A DNA stretch of 38,889 nt. Origin: Tetzosporium hominis (GTDB taxonomy: Bacteria; Bacillota; Bacilli; Bacillales_A; Planococcaceae). The DNA lies in assembly GCF_002265435.1 (NCBI RefSeq), contig NZ_NOKQ01000199.1, positions 1 to 38,889 of the forward strand, read 5' to 3'. The notes beneath the pieces were generated by a model that did no database searches, was not told the origin of the DNA, and saw only the letters and a list, made by a program, of their open reading frames with translations. Shown one piece after another: positions 15,323-22,563 of the stretch. A program made the position numbers and the translations under genes. Within the stretch, counting starts at the first letter, position 1; every line of letters starts with the position of its first letter.

Positions 15323-15344
15323 GATAATCCCTCATATGTAAACA
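15317..15344 (+). other. dif-like Xer recombination site 6
   Basis: Left arm CCTTCCGATAA, spacer TCCCTC, right arm ATATGTAAACA. The spacer equals that of site 2, so the 5 kb between them could form one excisable unit. Confidence 0.72.
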
Positions 15345-15509
15345 AACAAAGCAGTCTCTTTTTTGAATCCCTCAATCAGAAATTTTAAATTTTGTACACT
15401 TTTTTTCTCAATAGATTTTAGTAGATTTCAGTAGATTTGGGATTAGTATGAAACATAATTAAGCTTAAGATTATGTGCTAAAAAGGTTGCATTTCTTAAA
15501 CTCAACCTT

Positions 15510-15547
15510 TATATTTATATATGAACATATTATCATATATAAATATA
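15510..15547 (+). promoter_or_regulatory. Operator/promoter of czrA-czcD
   Basis: A perfect 15-bp inverted repeat (15510-15524 with 15533-15547) around an eight-base centre, with the core TATATGA...TCATATA. This matches the kind of AT-rich palindrome bound by ArsR/SmtB zinc repressors such as CzrA. It ends 31 nt before the czrA ATG. Confidence 0.75.
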
Positions 15548-15578
15548 GTTTAAACCAATTTGGAGGTGTCATGCAATA

Positions 15579-15914
15579 ATGAAACATGATTTAGAAAAGG
15601 AAGAGGATTTCGCTGAGGGTGAACATCCGCTAGATGAGGAAACACTCTTTGTTGTGTCCCAAACATTCAAGGCATTGAGCGATCCGACCCGTATTCGCAT
15701 CTTAAATCTACTCTGTTCAGCTGAACATTCTGTCAATGACTTGGCAGAGCAATTGGACTTGGGCCAATCCACTGTGTCGCATCAATTGCGCTTCTTGAAG
15801 CAACTGCGCCTGGTGAAATACAGAAGAGCCGGCACGACTTTGTATTATTCGAAAGACGACGATCATATCATGAACCTGTTGAAACAGGCGATTGAGCATG
15901 CAACGCATCATTAA
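15579..15914 (+). CDS. czrA: Zinc-responsive ArsR/SmtB repressor, CzrA-like
   Basis: 111 residues. Winged-helix region: [38 protein letters not shown] with the recognition helix [17 protein letters not shown]. The C-terminal helix [19 protein letters not shown] carries the D-x-H...H-x-x-H pattern of the alpha-5 zinc site that distinguishes CzrA from the cadmium/lead sensors; there is no CxC motif. Zinc or cobalt binding should release the repressor from the palindrome upstream. GGAGGTG lies about 10 nt before the ATG. It is followed after 63 nt by czcD, so the two form a self-regulated unit. Confidence 0.9.
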   Translation: MKHDLEKEEDFAEGEHPLDEETLFVVSQTFKALSDPTRIRILNLLCSAEHSVNDLAEQLDLGQSTVSHQLRFLKQLRLVKYRRAGTTLYYSKDDDHIMNLLKQAIEHATHH

Positions 15915-15977
15915 AAAACGCTTTTCCACGCTAAAGCATGCACTGATTTATAAAGAGAAATTGAAGGAGGAATCGGA

Positions 15978-16925
15978 ATGGCACATGATCACAGCCATGA
16001 CCATACACACGGAGCAAATAAAAAAGTGCTGCTCATTTCATTTATTATCATCACCAGTTACATGATTGTCGAGGCCGCCGGGGGCTTCTTAACGAACAGC
16101 CTGGCACTTCTGGCTGATGCCGGACATATGCTGAGTGACTCCATTTCGCTCGCGATTGCCCTGATCGCGTTCAAGCTGGCTGAAAAAGCTGCAAATCACA
16201 GCAAAACCTTTGGATACAAACGTTTTGAAATCCTCGCCGCAACCATCAATGGCGCGACGCTGATTGGTGTAGCACTCTACATTTTTTACGAAGCCATCGG
16301 CCGATTCGCTAACCCGCCGGAAGTCGCCACGACCGGTATGCTCATCATCAGTGTATTCGGCTTATTGGTCAATATTCTGGTCGCTTGGATCATGGTGCGC
16401 GGCGGAGATACACATGATAACTTGAATATGCGGGGGGCGTACCTGCATGTATTAAGTGACATGCTGGGTTCTGTCGGCGCCATTGCGGCCGCCCTGCTCA
16501 TAATGTTCTTCGGCTGGGGCTGGGCTGACCCCGCGGCCAGCGTCATCGTCGCAGCCCTTGTCCTGCGAAGCGGATATTTCGTCACTAAATCTTCTCTGCA
16601 TGTGCTGATGGAAGGCACGCCACAGAATGTAAAGATTGAAGATATCATTCAAACCATCAAAGAGACCAAAGGTGTTCACGGCGTCCACGATTTACACATC
16701 TGGTCCATTACCAGCGGGCTGAATGCCTTGTCCTGCCACGTAGTAGTCGGCAACCATCTCACGCTTGCCGATAGTGAAAGCATGTTGCACAGCATCGAAC
16801 ATGACCTTGAGCATCAAGGCATCAACCACGTGACGATTCAGATGGAAACAGATGCTCACAAGCACAATGATTCCATTCTCTGCACAGTGAAAAGCGAACC
16901 GTCCCATGATCATCATCACCATTAA
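15978..16925 (+). CDS. czcD: CDF zinc/cadmium/cobalt efflux transporter CzcD
   Basis: 315 residues: six membrane helices and a cytoplasmic C-terminal domain. His-rich ends (AHDHSHDHTHG and HDHHHH) flank it. The metal site of helix 2 is LLADAGHMLSDSISLAIAL (HxxxD) and helix 5 has YLHVLSDMLGSVGA (HxxxD), as in zinc CDF pumps. The cytoplasmic domain has VHGVHDLHIWSITSGLNALSCHVVV. It exports Zn, and probably Cd and Co, in exchange for protons. GAAGGAGG precedes the ATG. Regulated with czrA; a strong terminator follows. Confidence 0.95.
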   Translation: MAHDHSHDHTHGANKKVLLISFIIITSYMIVEAAGGFLTNSLALLADAGHMLSDSISLAIALIAFKLAEKAANHSKTFGYKRFEILAATINGATLIGVALYIFYEAIGRFANPPEVATTGMLIISVFGLLVNILVAWIMVRGGDTHDNLNMRGAYLHVLSDMLGSVGAIAAALLIMFFGWGWADPAASVIVAALVLRSGYFVTKSSLHVLMEGTPQNVKIEDIIQTIKETKGVHGVHDLHIWSITSGLNALSCHVVVGNHLTLADSESMLHSIEHDLEHQGINHVTIQMETDAHKHNDSILCTVKSEPSHDHHHH

Positions 16926-16998
16926 TTTCTAAGAGTGAAAAAATGCCGATAATTTTGAAGCAAATCATCTTGGAAAAGAAAGCTCCTAAAAATAATTG

Positions 16999-17037
16999 GA
17001 AGAGGAACTGTCCTATTTAATCTGACAGTTCCTCTTC
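16999..17037 (+). terminator. Terminator of czrA-czcD
   Basis: A 14-bp perfect stem (GAAGAGGAACTGTC with GACAGTTCCTCTTC) around a short loop, followed by TTTT. Confidence 0.9.
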
Positions 17038-17158
17038 TTTTGGCTCAATCAAGTTTTTAACTTCTTAGTAAGGAGTAATCTACTCCATACTATATCGATG
17101 AAAAACATCATCGTTCTGAATGTCCCAATATCCCCTTACAATGTTTCCTCTTCATCCT

Positions 17159-17284
17159 TTAGTATAAAACTCTGTTTTCTTCTTCTTTATAGACTGCTTT
17201 TGCTTTATTATGTCTTACTAACCTAGATCGATTAATCTCTGCCTCTTCTTCATTGTATTCTGAATGCATGCTAATGTTAGCCAT
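17159..17284 (-). CDS. Doubtful 41-aa small ORF in an otherwise empty gap
   Basis: The 300-bp gap between the czcD terminator and cueP holds one open frame: an ATG at 17284 giving a charged 41-residue peptide with EEEAEINRSRLVRHNKAKAV in the middle. There is no clear ribosome binding site and I recognise no family. It could be a relic. Nothing else was seen in the gap. Confidence 0.2.
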   Translation of the reverse strand: MANISMHSEYNEEEAEINRSRLVRHNKAKAVYKEEENRVLY

Positions 17285-17335
17285 AAACAATTCACTTCAT
17301 CTTTAAGATGGGCAATCTGAAAGGGAATATTCGAC

Positions 17336-17842
17336 TTAACTCAGCAATAAGTCGGTTAAACAAGTTGGATCTCCGTCAAATGTTGAAAAATTAATTTCTC
17401 CAGTCTTTCCTTCAGCTTCAATTTCAACCACGTAAGGTCGATTTCGAGGCAGCCACAGGTCGATGAACCCATTCGCTGGAGTCTTCATCATCTTATCTAC
17501 ATAAACTTTCCCTTCGTTGTCGGTAATGATTACCTTCATTTCCTTTTCTGCTAATTCACCTTGGCATCCTGTTAAGCTATGAATTTCACAAGGGTGCGTA
17601 TATGTTTCATATGGGGCAATTGAGACAAAGAACTCTTCTGCCGGCAACGGATAGACCGATTTATCTCCCTTGTCTTCAACTGTTACTTGTTGGTCATCAA
17701 TTGAAGCTGCACTAACTTCGTCACTTCCACTCAAGTCAGCCACCAACTCCTTTACTTCTACTTGGGCCGATGAAGGTTCGTCATTGCAGCCCCATAGTAA
17801 GCCAAGTAAAGCTAACATGAGTACAAAAAATGGAATTTTCAT
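17336..17842 (-). CDS. CueP-family copper-binding lipoprotein
   Basis: 168 residues. The N-terminus is a lipoprotein signal (FFVLMLALLGLLWGCN), so the mature protein should be anchored outside the membrane. The domain shows THPCEIHSLTGCQGEL, IDLWLPRNRPYVVEIE, and FDGDPTCLTDLLLS at the very end. These three cysteine-bearing blocks are the pattern of the CueP family, which binds copper in the envelope. GAGGAGAG precedes the ATG. It lies at the far end of the copper cluster, about 210 nt beyond the oxidase gene, and may have its own promoter. Confidence 0.8.
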   Translation of the reverse strand: MKIPFFVLMLALLGLLWGCNDEPSSAQVEVKELVADLSGSDEVSAASIDDQQVTVEDKGDKSVYPLPAEEFFVSIAPYETYTHPCEIHSLTGCQGELAEKEMKVIITDNEGKVYVDKMMKTPANGFIDLWLPRNRPYVVEIEAEGKTGEINFSTFDGDPTCLTDLLLS

Positions 17843-18052
17843 ATTATCTCTCCTCTTCTCCCTACTATAGCAAAGTCGATTCTTCTATCAAGTGCTGAAT
17901 TCTTACGACTTTAGGGACTCCTGCACTCTTGCTAAATAAATCCATGTATTTTATATAGAAGATCACTAAGTCGGCAGGAATTGAAGCCGCGCAATCGTTT
18001 CCTAAACTCTTCGATTGGCAAAGAAGCGTTTATATAATATTTAATTACATGG

Positions 18053-19576
18053 TCAATAGACTTTAATTTGTCCCATCATTCCATTGTCTTCGTGTTCAAG
18101 AATATGACAATGAAACATATAAACTCCTTCATATTTAAACTTGATTGCAATTTCCACCTTTTCACCAGGCGCGATTGAAAGCGTATCTTTCCAGCCTTGT
18201 TCGTTTTCGGACGGACTTTCCCCGTCTCTTGAAATGATTTTAAATTGGGTTCCGTGAACATGGAATGGATGAATCATACCTCCCATTTCATCTGGTTTGT
18301 TGTAAATCTCCCAAACCTCTGTCACTCCCTTTTCTTGCTTTAAATCGATTCGGTCGGCATCAAATTTCTTTCCATTGATTGTGACATTCTCCATCATACC
18401 GAACAACTCGATTTTTTTAGTCACGGGTAGTGCCATTTCTTCATCAGTGATTTCAAAGTCATTCATTTTTTCAGGAATTTCTCTCGAAGATGTTGTTGGT
18501 TCTGACACTTGGAAATCGAGAATATTGATACCTTCTTCATTAATCAGCGCGATTTCATTTTCTTCTATCTTAGAAAAATCAACAATAATCTCCGCCCTTT
18601 CTGAAGGGGCCAAAGTCAGCTCATTCGTTTTCACAGGCGCATTTAATAAACCGCCATCCGTTCCAATTTGAACGAAAGAATCTCCGTTGCTCAGTTTAAA
18701 TGTAAAATTGCGGGCGTTTGATCCGTTCAACAGTCGCAGCCTTACTTTCTCTTTTGCTACTGTCAGTTTCGGATCTACAGTGCCGTTTATAAGTACTGTA
18801 TCGCCCACTGTACCGTCTGAGTTTTTTGCAGCTTGGTAATCTAGGCGCTTCTCTTCGAACATTCTGTCTTGAATAACTAGAGGAATATCATTAATGCCAT
18901 ATTGATCAGGTAACTGCAGTTCACTCAATTGATCATCTTCGATATAAATCAAGCCTGCTAGACCACTATAGACTTGTTCTGCCGTCTTCCCTTCAGGATG
19001 TGGATGAAACCATAAAGTAGCTGCATCCTGCTTAACTTCAAAGGAAATAATGCGTTCTTCCCCGGGTTTTAATTTATTATGGGGACCTCCATCTACATCC
19101 CCGGGTATCTCAAGACCATGCCAATGAAAAGTCGTGTCTTCACCGAGTTCATTGATCAATCGGATTGTTACCTTTTCACCGGATTTGAACTTGAGCATAG
19201 GACCCAATAATGAGCCATTGTATCCTAAGGTATCAGAGCTGATGCCTTTATAAAATTCCGTTTTACCCTTTTGGGCACGAATTGTATAAGCCGTCTCTTT
19301 ATCACTTTCACTCTTTAAGGCGACTGGAATGGAAATTTCATTCTCTCCCTTTGAATCTTTCAATTTTTTTAATTCACCATGTTTCATTTCATTATCCATC
19401 TCATCCATATTGCTATGGTCTTCCATATTCATATCTATTTCATTGTCCATCTCGTCCATATTGCTATGGTCTTCCATGTTCATATCTGAATGATTCATGG
19501 TATTTGAGTCGGAGCAAGCGATAAGTGTTCCAATTACCATGAGAAGTAATAATAATACAACTAAATATTTCTTCAT
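18053..19576 (-). CDS. Multicopper oxidase lipoprotein (CueO/CotA-like)
   Basis: About 507 residues from the ATG at 19576, preceded by AGGAGG. The leader MKKYLVVLLLLLMVIGTLIAC ends in a lipobox Cys. A Met/His/Asp-rich segment with two copies of a 17-residue repeat follows. The copper ligands are FHWHGLEIPG and WFHPHPEGKTAEQVY (type 2/3 centre), HPFHVHGTQF, and MFHCHILEHEDNGMM, which also gives the type 1 Cys and the axial Met. It probably oxidises Cu(I) to the less toxic Cu(II) outside the cell. It is preceded closely by the MATE gene, whose stop overlaps the longer frame, so the two are likely cotranscribed. Confidence 0.92.
   Translation of the reverse strand: MKKYLVVLLLLLMVIGTLIACSDSNTMNHSDMNMEDHSNMDEMDNEIDMNMEDHSNMDEMDNEMKHGELKKLKDSKGENEISIPVALKSESDKETAYTIRAQKGKTEFYKGISSDTLGYNGSLLGPMLKFKSGEKVTIRLINELGEDTTFHWHGLEIPGDVDGGPHNKLKPGEERIISFEVKQDAATLWFHPHPEGKTAEQVYSGLAGLIYIEDDQLSELQLPDQYGINDIPLVIQDRMFEEKRLDYQAAKNSDGTVGDTVLINGTVDPKLTVAKEKVRLRLLNGSNARNFTFKLSNGDSFVQIGTDGGLLNAPVKTNELTLAPSERAEIIVDFSKIEENEIALINEEGINILDFQVSEPTTSSREIPEKMNDFEITDEEMALPVTKKIELFGMMENVTINGKKFDADRIDLKQEKGVTEVWEIYNKPDEMGGMIHPFHVHGTQFKIISRDGESPSENEQGWKDTLSIAPGEKVEIAIKFKYEGVYMFHCHILEHEDNGMMGQIKVY
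19389..19486 (-). repeat. 51-bp tandem repeat coding Met/Asp/His-rich segment
   Basis: Two copies (19389-19435 and 19440-19486) of a 47-bp unit, period 51 bp, differ at only a few positions. They encode MNMEDHSNMDEMDNE twice, placed just after the lipobox of the multicopper oxidase. The Met and His are likely copper ligands. Being in frame, it can expand or shrink without breaking the gene. Confidence 0.85.
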
Positions 19577-19595
19577 ATTCTGTTGACCTCCTGTT

Positions 19596-21017
19596 TTAAT
19601 AGTCATTTACGCATCTGGATTTTTCATGTTTGGTCTGTGGGTGACAGGGACTTTGGGGTTCTGATTTTACAACAATCCAACGGTCTTTACTAAACTGGAA
19701 CCAGAGAACGATTGCCTTAAAAACAATATCGAGTCCGATTGCAATCCATACACCTGCTATGCCCATCTCAAGCTGGATAGCCAGCAAGTAGACGGCTCCT
19801 GTTCGGATAACCCACATTCCCACCGTTGTCAGATACATTGGGAATTTTGTATTGTTCGCTCCTTGAAATCCTCCTGTAAGGACAAGGACGACAGCTAAAA
19901 ACGGTTGGAAGATGGCCGCAATTTTTAGTGCAATATCAATATCGTTGATCACCTGTTGATCATCAGTAAAGAGCGACCCTGCCCATCCTCCGAAGAAGAA
20001 AAGCAAAATACCGAAGAGTGACATGAAACCCATTGCCAAGTAAGTACTTAATTTTGCATATTCTTTTGCACTTTCATAATCACCAGCGCCCATGTTTCGC
20101 CCAACGAGAATCGTGGCAGCAGTTGCAAACCCATAAGCAAGCATGTATGAGAATATTTCAAGATTTCCTGCTATTTGGTGTGCGGCAAATGTATTAGTTC
20201 CAAGGACGACAATGAACCCAAAATAAACGATCTGTCCAGCTCTCATTACCAGTCTTTCAACAGCCGCTGGGCTACCTAAGTTCATCAATTCTATTTGATG
20301 TTCCATATCAGGTTTCCAGAAATCTTTTCTAAACGCGATGACATCCGTTTTGCGGATGTAATTCACCAATAAAATAGTCCCAACAACGCGCGCAATAACG
20401 GTAGCAAGTGCGGCTCCGACGATTCCAAGCCCCGGAATCATCCAGAAACCAAAAATCATTAGATAATCAAGCACAATGTTGACAATATTGACAACAATAC
20501 TGACTTTCATTGGAGACTTGGTATCGCCAGTACCGCGTAAGATACTGCTCAGTGTAAACATGAGGGCCATAACTACCGAAGGGATACCTACTATTTTGAA
20601 ATAGAGACTGGCTGGCTGCAGTACTTCATTATCAATGCCCATCAATAGGAGAAGAGGCTTAGCAAAAAACAAAGTTACTATACCAAAGAGCACACCTATC
20701 AGTACAGACAAGATAATTGCTTGTTGTGCAATATGTCTTGCTCTTTCGATTTTTCCAGCCCCTAAATTATTTGCCACGTATACGTTTACCGCCACACCGA
20801 TTGCCATAAATACTGCAAAGTAAATAGCTAAAATCGCGTTAGTGACCCCTACAGCTGAAACTTCAGCAAGGCCGATTCTTGAGACAAATAGCGTATCAAC
20901 AAAACCAAGCAGTGTTTGAAAGAAGTTCTCGGCAACTGCTGGTAAAGCCAGGATGAAAATTAGTTTTATTTTAGTTCGTTTATCATCCGTATTTAATAAC
21001 ACCTCCCCCTTGTTCAT
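19596..21017 (-). CDS. MATE family multidrug/metabolite efflux transporter
   Basis: 473 residues with twelve hydrophobic segments. LALPAVAENFFQTLLGFVDTLFVSRIGLAEVSAVGV is the first helix pair of MATE proteins, repeated in variant form in the second half (AAVERLVMRAGQIVYFGFIV, NTFAAHQIAGN). The long hydrophilic tail ends in SPCHPQTKHEKSRCVNDY, with two Cys and two His, unusual for MATE and possibly metal-binding. MATE pumps use sodium or proton gradients. Position between the oxidase and a copper-type protein suggests a role in metal stress, perhaps exporting a chelator; this is inference. AAAGGAGGG precedes the ATG. Confidence 0.88.
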   Translation of the reverse strand: MNKGEVLLNTDDKRTKIKLIFILALPAVAENFFQTLLGFVDTLFVSRIGLAEVSAVGVTNAILAIYFAVFMAIGVAVNVYVANNLGAGKIERARHIAQQAIILSVLIGVLFGIVTLFFAKPLLLLMGIDNEVLQPASLYFKIVGIPSVVMALMFTLSSILRGTGDTKSPMKVSIVVNIVNIVLDYLMIFGFWMIPGLGIVGAALATVIARVVGTILLVNYIRKTDVIAFRKDFWKPDMEHQIELMNLGSPAAVERLVMRAGQIVYFGFIVVLGTNTFAAHQIAGNLEIFSYMLAYGFATAATILVGRNMGAGDYESAKEYAKLSTYLAMGFMSLFGILLFFFGGWAGSLFTDDQQVINDIDIALKIAAIFQPFLAVVLVLTGGFQGANNTKFPMYLTTVGMWVIRTGAVYLLAIQLEMGIAGVWIAIGLDIVFKAIVLWFQFSKDRWIVVKSEPQSPCHPQTKHEKSRCVNDY

Positions 21018-21050
21018 TTGGGGTCCCTCCTTTCAGTGAATCCAATTATT

Positions 21051-21089
21051 TAAAAACGGCCCATATATGATATATGGGCCGCTGTTTTT
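21051..21089 (-). terminator. Terminator hairpin between the YtkA-like and MATE genes
   Basis: CGGCCCATATA and TATATGGGCCG form a perfect 11-bp stem around TGA, with T runs on both sides. It lies just after the stop at 21088 and may split the copper cluster into two transcripts, or be partly read through. Confidence 0.8.
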
Positions 21090-21777
21090 ACTCTGTTACA
21101 TTTATCACAAACGGATAGACATATACATTTCCTTCAAACTTAAATTCACTCCATACTTTGTAGTGACCAGGCTGGTGAAAAATGGTTTCAAACACAGTAT
21201 TGTCATCGAATGACGGGTGAACGTGTATAAACTGCTCTCCTTTTTCATCTAAAATTACAACATGTCCCAGGGCCCCTAAGTAAGGTTCAGGTGTACTATC
21301 CTTCGTATCGTACGTGAATACTGTAGGATGGTGAGCTTTCAGTGAGTCGACAGATAGCTCTACTGTATGACCATCAATGGTTTTTCTGAATTCTGTGTCT
21401 ACTTCAAGGGCTGGCAGCTCAGATGTGACTTGATGATGACCTACATGAAGATGAACAGGAGTGGCTTGATATGCCAATCCTTTTGGTTGGATGTCCACAA
21501 AAAGCTTATACATGCCTGATGCTAATTGAATATCATATTCAAATTTACCTTTGTCTGTTTGAACAGGATGGAGGTGTTTGTATTCACTCAAGTCCTCACT
21601 TACCACAATCAGATGCAAGTCTTTTTCATGACTGACTTCTAATTCGGGTGCTTTTTGATTTTTATCTTGTAACTCTATAAAGAGTTTTCCATTCTCATAT
21701 GCAGCATTTACAAACACTTCGTTTTCGGTCGATTTTGAATGGTTGTGATGGTGTTCATGATTTTTCAATTTCAACAT
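21088..21777 (-). CDS. His-rich protein with tandem YtkA/FixH-like beta domains
   Basis: About 229 residues. The start is uncertain: AAAGGA directly abuts the ATG at 21777, a TTG at 21768 has better spacing, and the frame is open to 21813. A His cluster (NHEHHHNHS) opens the protein. Two all-beta repeats follow, one with DLHLIVVSEDLSEYKHLHPV and PVHLHVGHH, the other with GALGHVVILDEKGEQFIHVHPS and ending in VYVYPFVINVTE. This HLHP/HVHP pattern resembles YtkA-like and FixH-like domains found beside copper genes. No signal peptide is visible, so it may act in the cytoplasm as a copper buffer. It is downstream of copZ on the same strand. Confidence 0.6.
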   Translation of the reverse strand: MLKLKNHEHHHNHSKSTENEVFVNAAYENGKLFIELQDKNQKAPELEVSHEKDLHLIVVSEDLSEYKHLHPVQTDKGKFEYDIQLASGMYKLFVDIQPKGLAYQATPVHLHVGHHQVTSELPALEVDTEFRKTIDGHTVELSVDSLKAHHPTVFTYDTKDSTPEPYLGALGHVVILDEKGEQFIHVHPSFDDNTVFETIFHQPGHYKVWSEFKFEGNVYVYPFVINVTE

Positions 21778-21875
21778 TCCTTTTTTTAGATTTTTGTTAA
21801 TTAGACTTATCATTCAATGTGTTTTCATCTTATTCTCGATTAAATTTTGTCTCGATCTAAAAACGCTAAACCTGC

Positions 21876-22118
21876 TTATTTGCAGCAGGAACAACCTATT
21901 TCGTTCTTTGTATCAGCAACTTTATATCCAGTTTCTTGAATAGCCGCTTTAATTTCGTCCAAAGTAACTTGTTCATCTTGAAAAGATACATCCACTTGGC
22001 CGTCAGAAAGTTTAACTTTTACAGTATCTACACCAGTGAGTTTTCCTACTTGACCTTCAATTTTATTTATACATGAACTACATGACATACCGACTACATT
22101 TAATGTTGTTTCTTTCAT
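21876..22118 (-). CDS. copZ: CopZ-like copper chaperone with C-terminal Cys cluster
   Basis: 80 residues: one heavy-metal-associated domain with the binding loop GMSCSSC (residues 9-15). The tail NEIGCSCCK adds three more cysteines not present in ordinary CopZ. It should carry Cu(I) to CopA or to the CopY repressor. AGGAGG precedes the ATG. It lies 140 nt after the glutaredoxin gene. A second, shorter CopZ is encoded upstream of copA, so the extra Cys may give this one a storage or sensing role. Confidence 0.85.
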   Translation of the reverse strand: MKETTLNVVGMSCSSCINKIEGQVGKLTGVDTVKVKLSDGQVDVSFQDEQVTLDEIKAAIQETGYKVADTKNEIGCSCCK

Positions 22119-22256
22119 CGCTTATTCCTCCTAATTTTCATTACTATACCCGAGTATTGTATATTTCGTGCAAAAATTAAAATCTTCACCTCCTTAACTA
22201 ATCGATCTGCAATCAGAGGTAATTGTTAACGGACAAAATTCTTTAACTAGGCAGTA

Positions 22257-22547
22257 CTAGGCTTTATCAATCGAATTCAAGAGTTTAAGAATAACTTTTT
22301 TATTGGCCTCAAATCCAATGAAAGATTCGACTAGTTTCTTTTTGCCTAATATCCCTTTTTTATAAAATGCGAACAAAGGGACAATTCTATTCCCGGAGAT
22401 TTCAATCATCTCCTGTTCAAGACTCAAATCCTTTGCAACATCTTTTCCGTGATAGGAAATTGCGTGGGACGCTAAATAGGTTTTAGCATCTTGGCAATCT
22501 GAACACGTGGGACGTGTATATAATACAAGTTCCAAATTGTTTGTCAT
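22257..22547 (-). CDS. Glutaredoxin-like protein
   Basis: 96 residues, thioredoxin fold of glutaredoxin size. The active site is TRPTCSDCQDAKTYL (CxxC at about residues 15-18) and the cis-Pro lies in NRIVPLFAFYKKG. ESFIGFEANKKVILKLL forms the last helix. It probably reduces disulfides or handles Cu(I)-thiol adducts. The ATG has AAAGGAG upstream and follows the copA stop by 16 nt, so it is almost certainly cotranscribed with copA. Confidence 0.82.
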   Translation of the reverse strand: MTNNLELVLYTRPTCSDCQDAKTYLASHAISYHGKDVAKDLSLEQEMIEISGNRIVPLFAFYKKGILGKKKLVESFIGFEANKKVILKLLNSIDKA

Positions 22548-22563
22548 GTCAAGCTCTCCTTTA

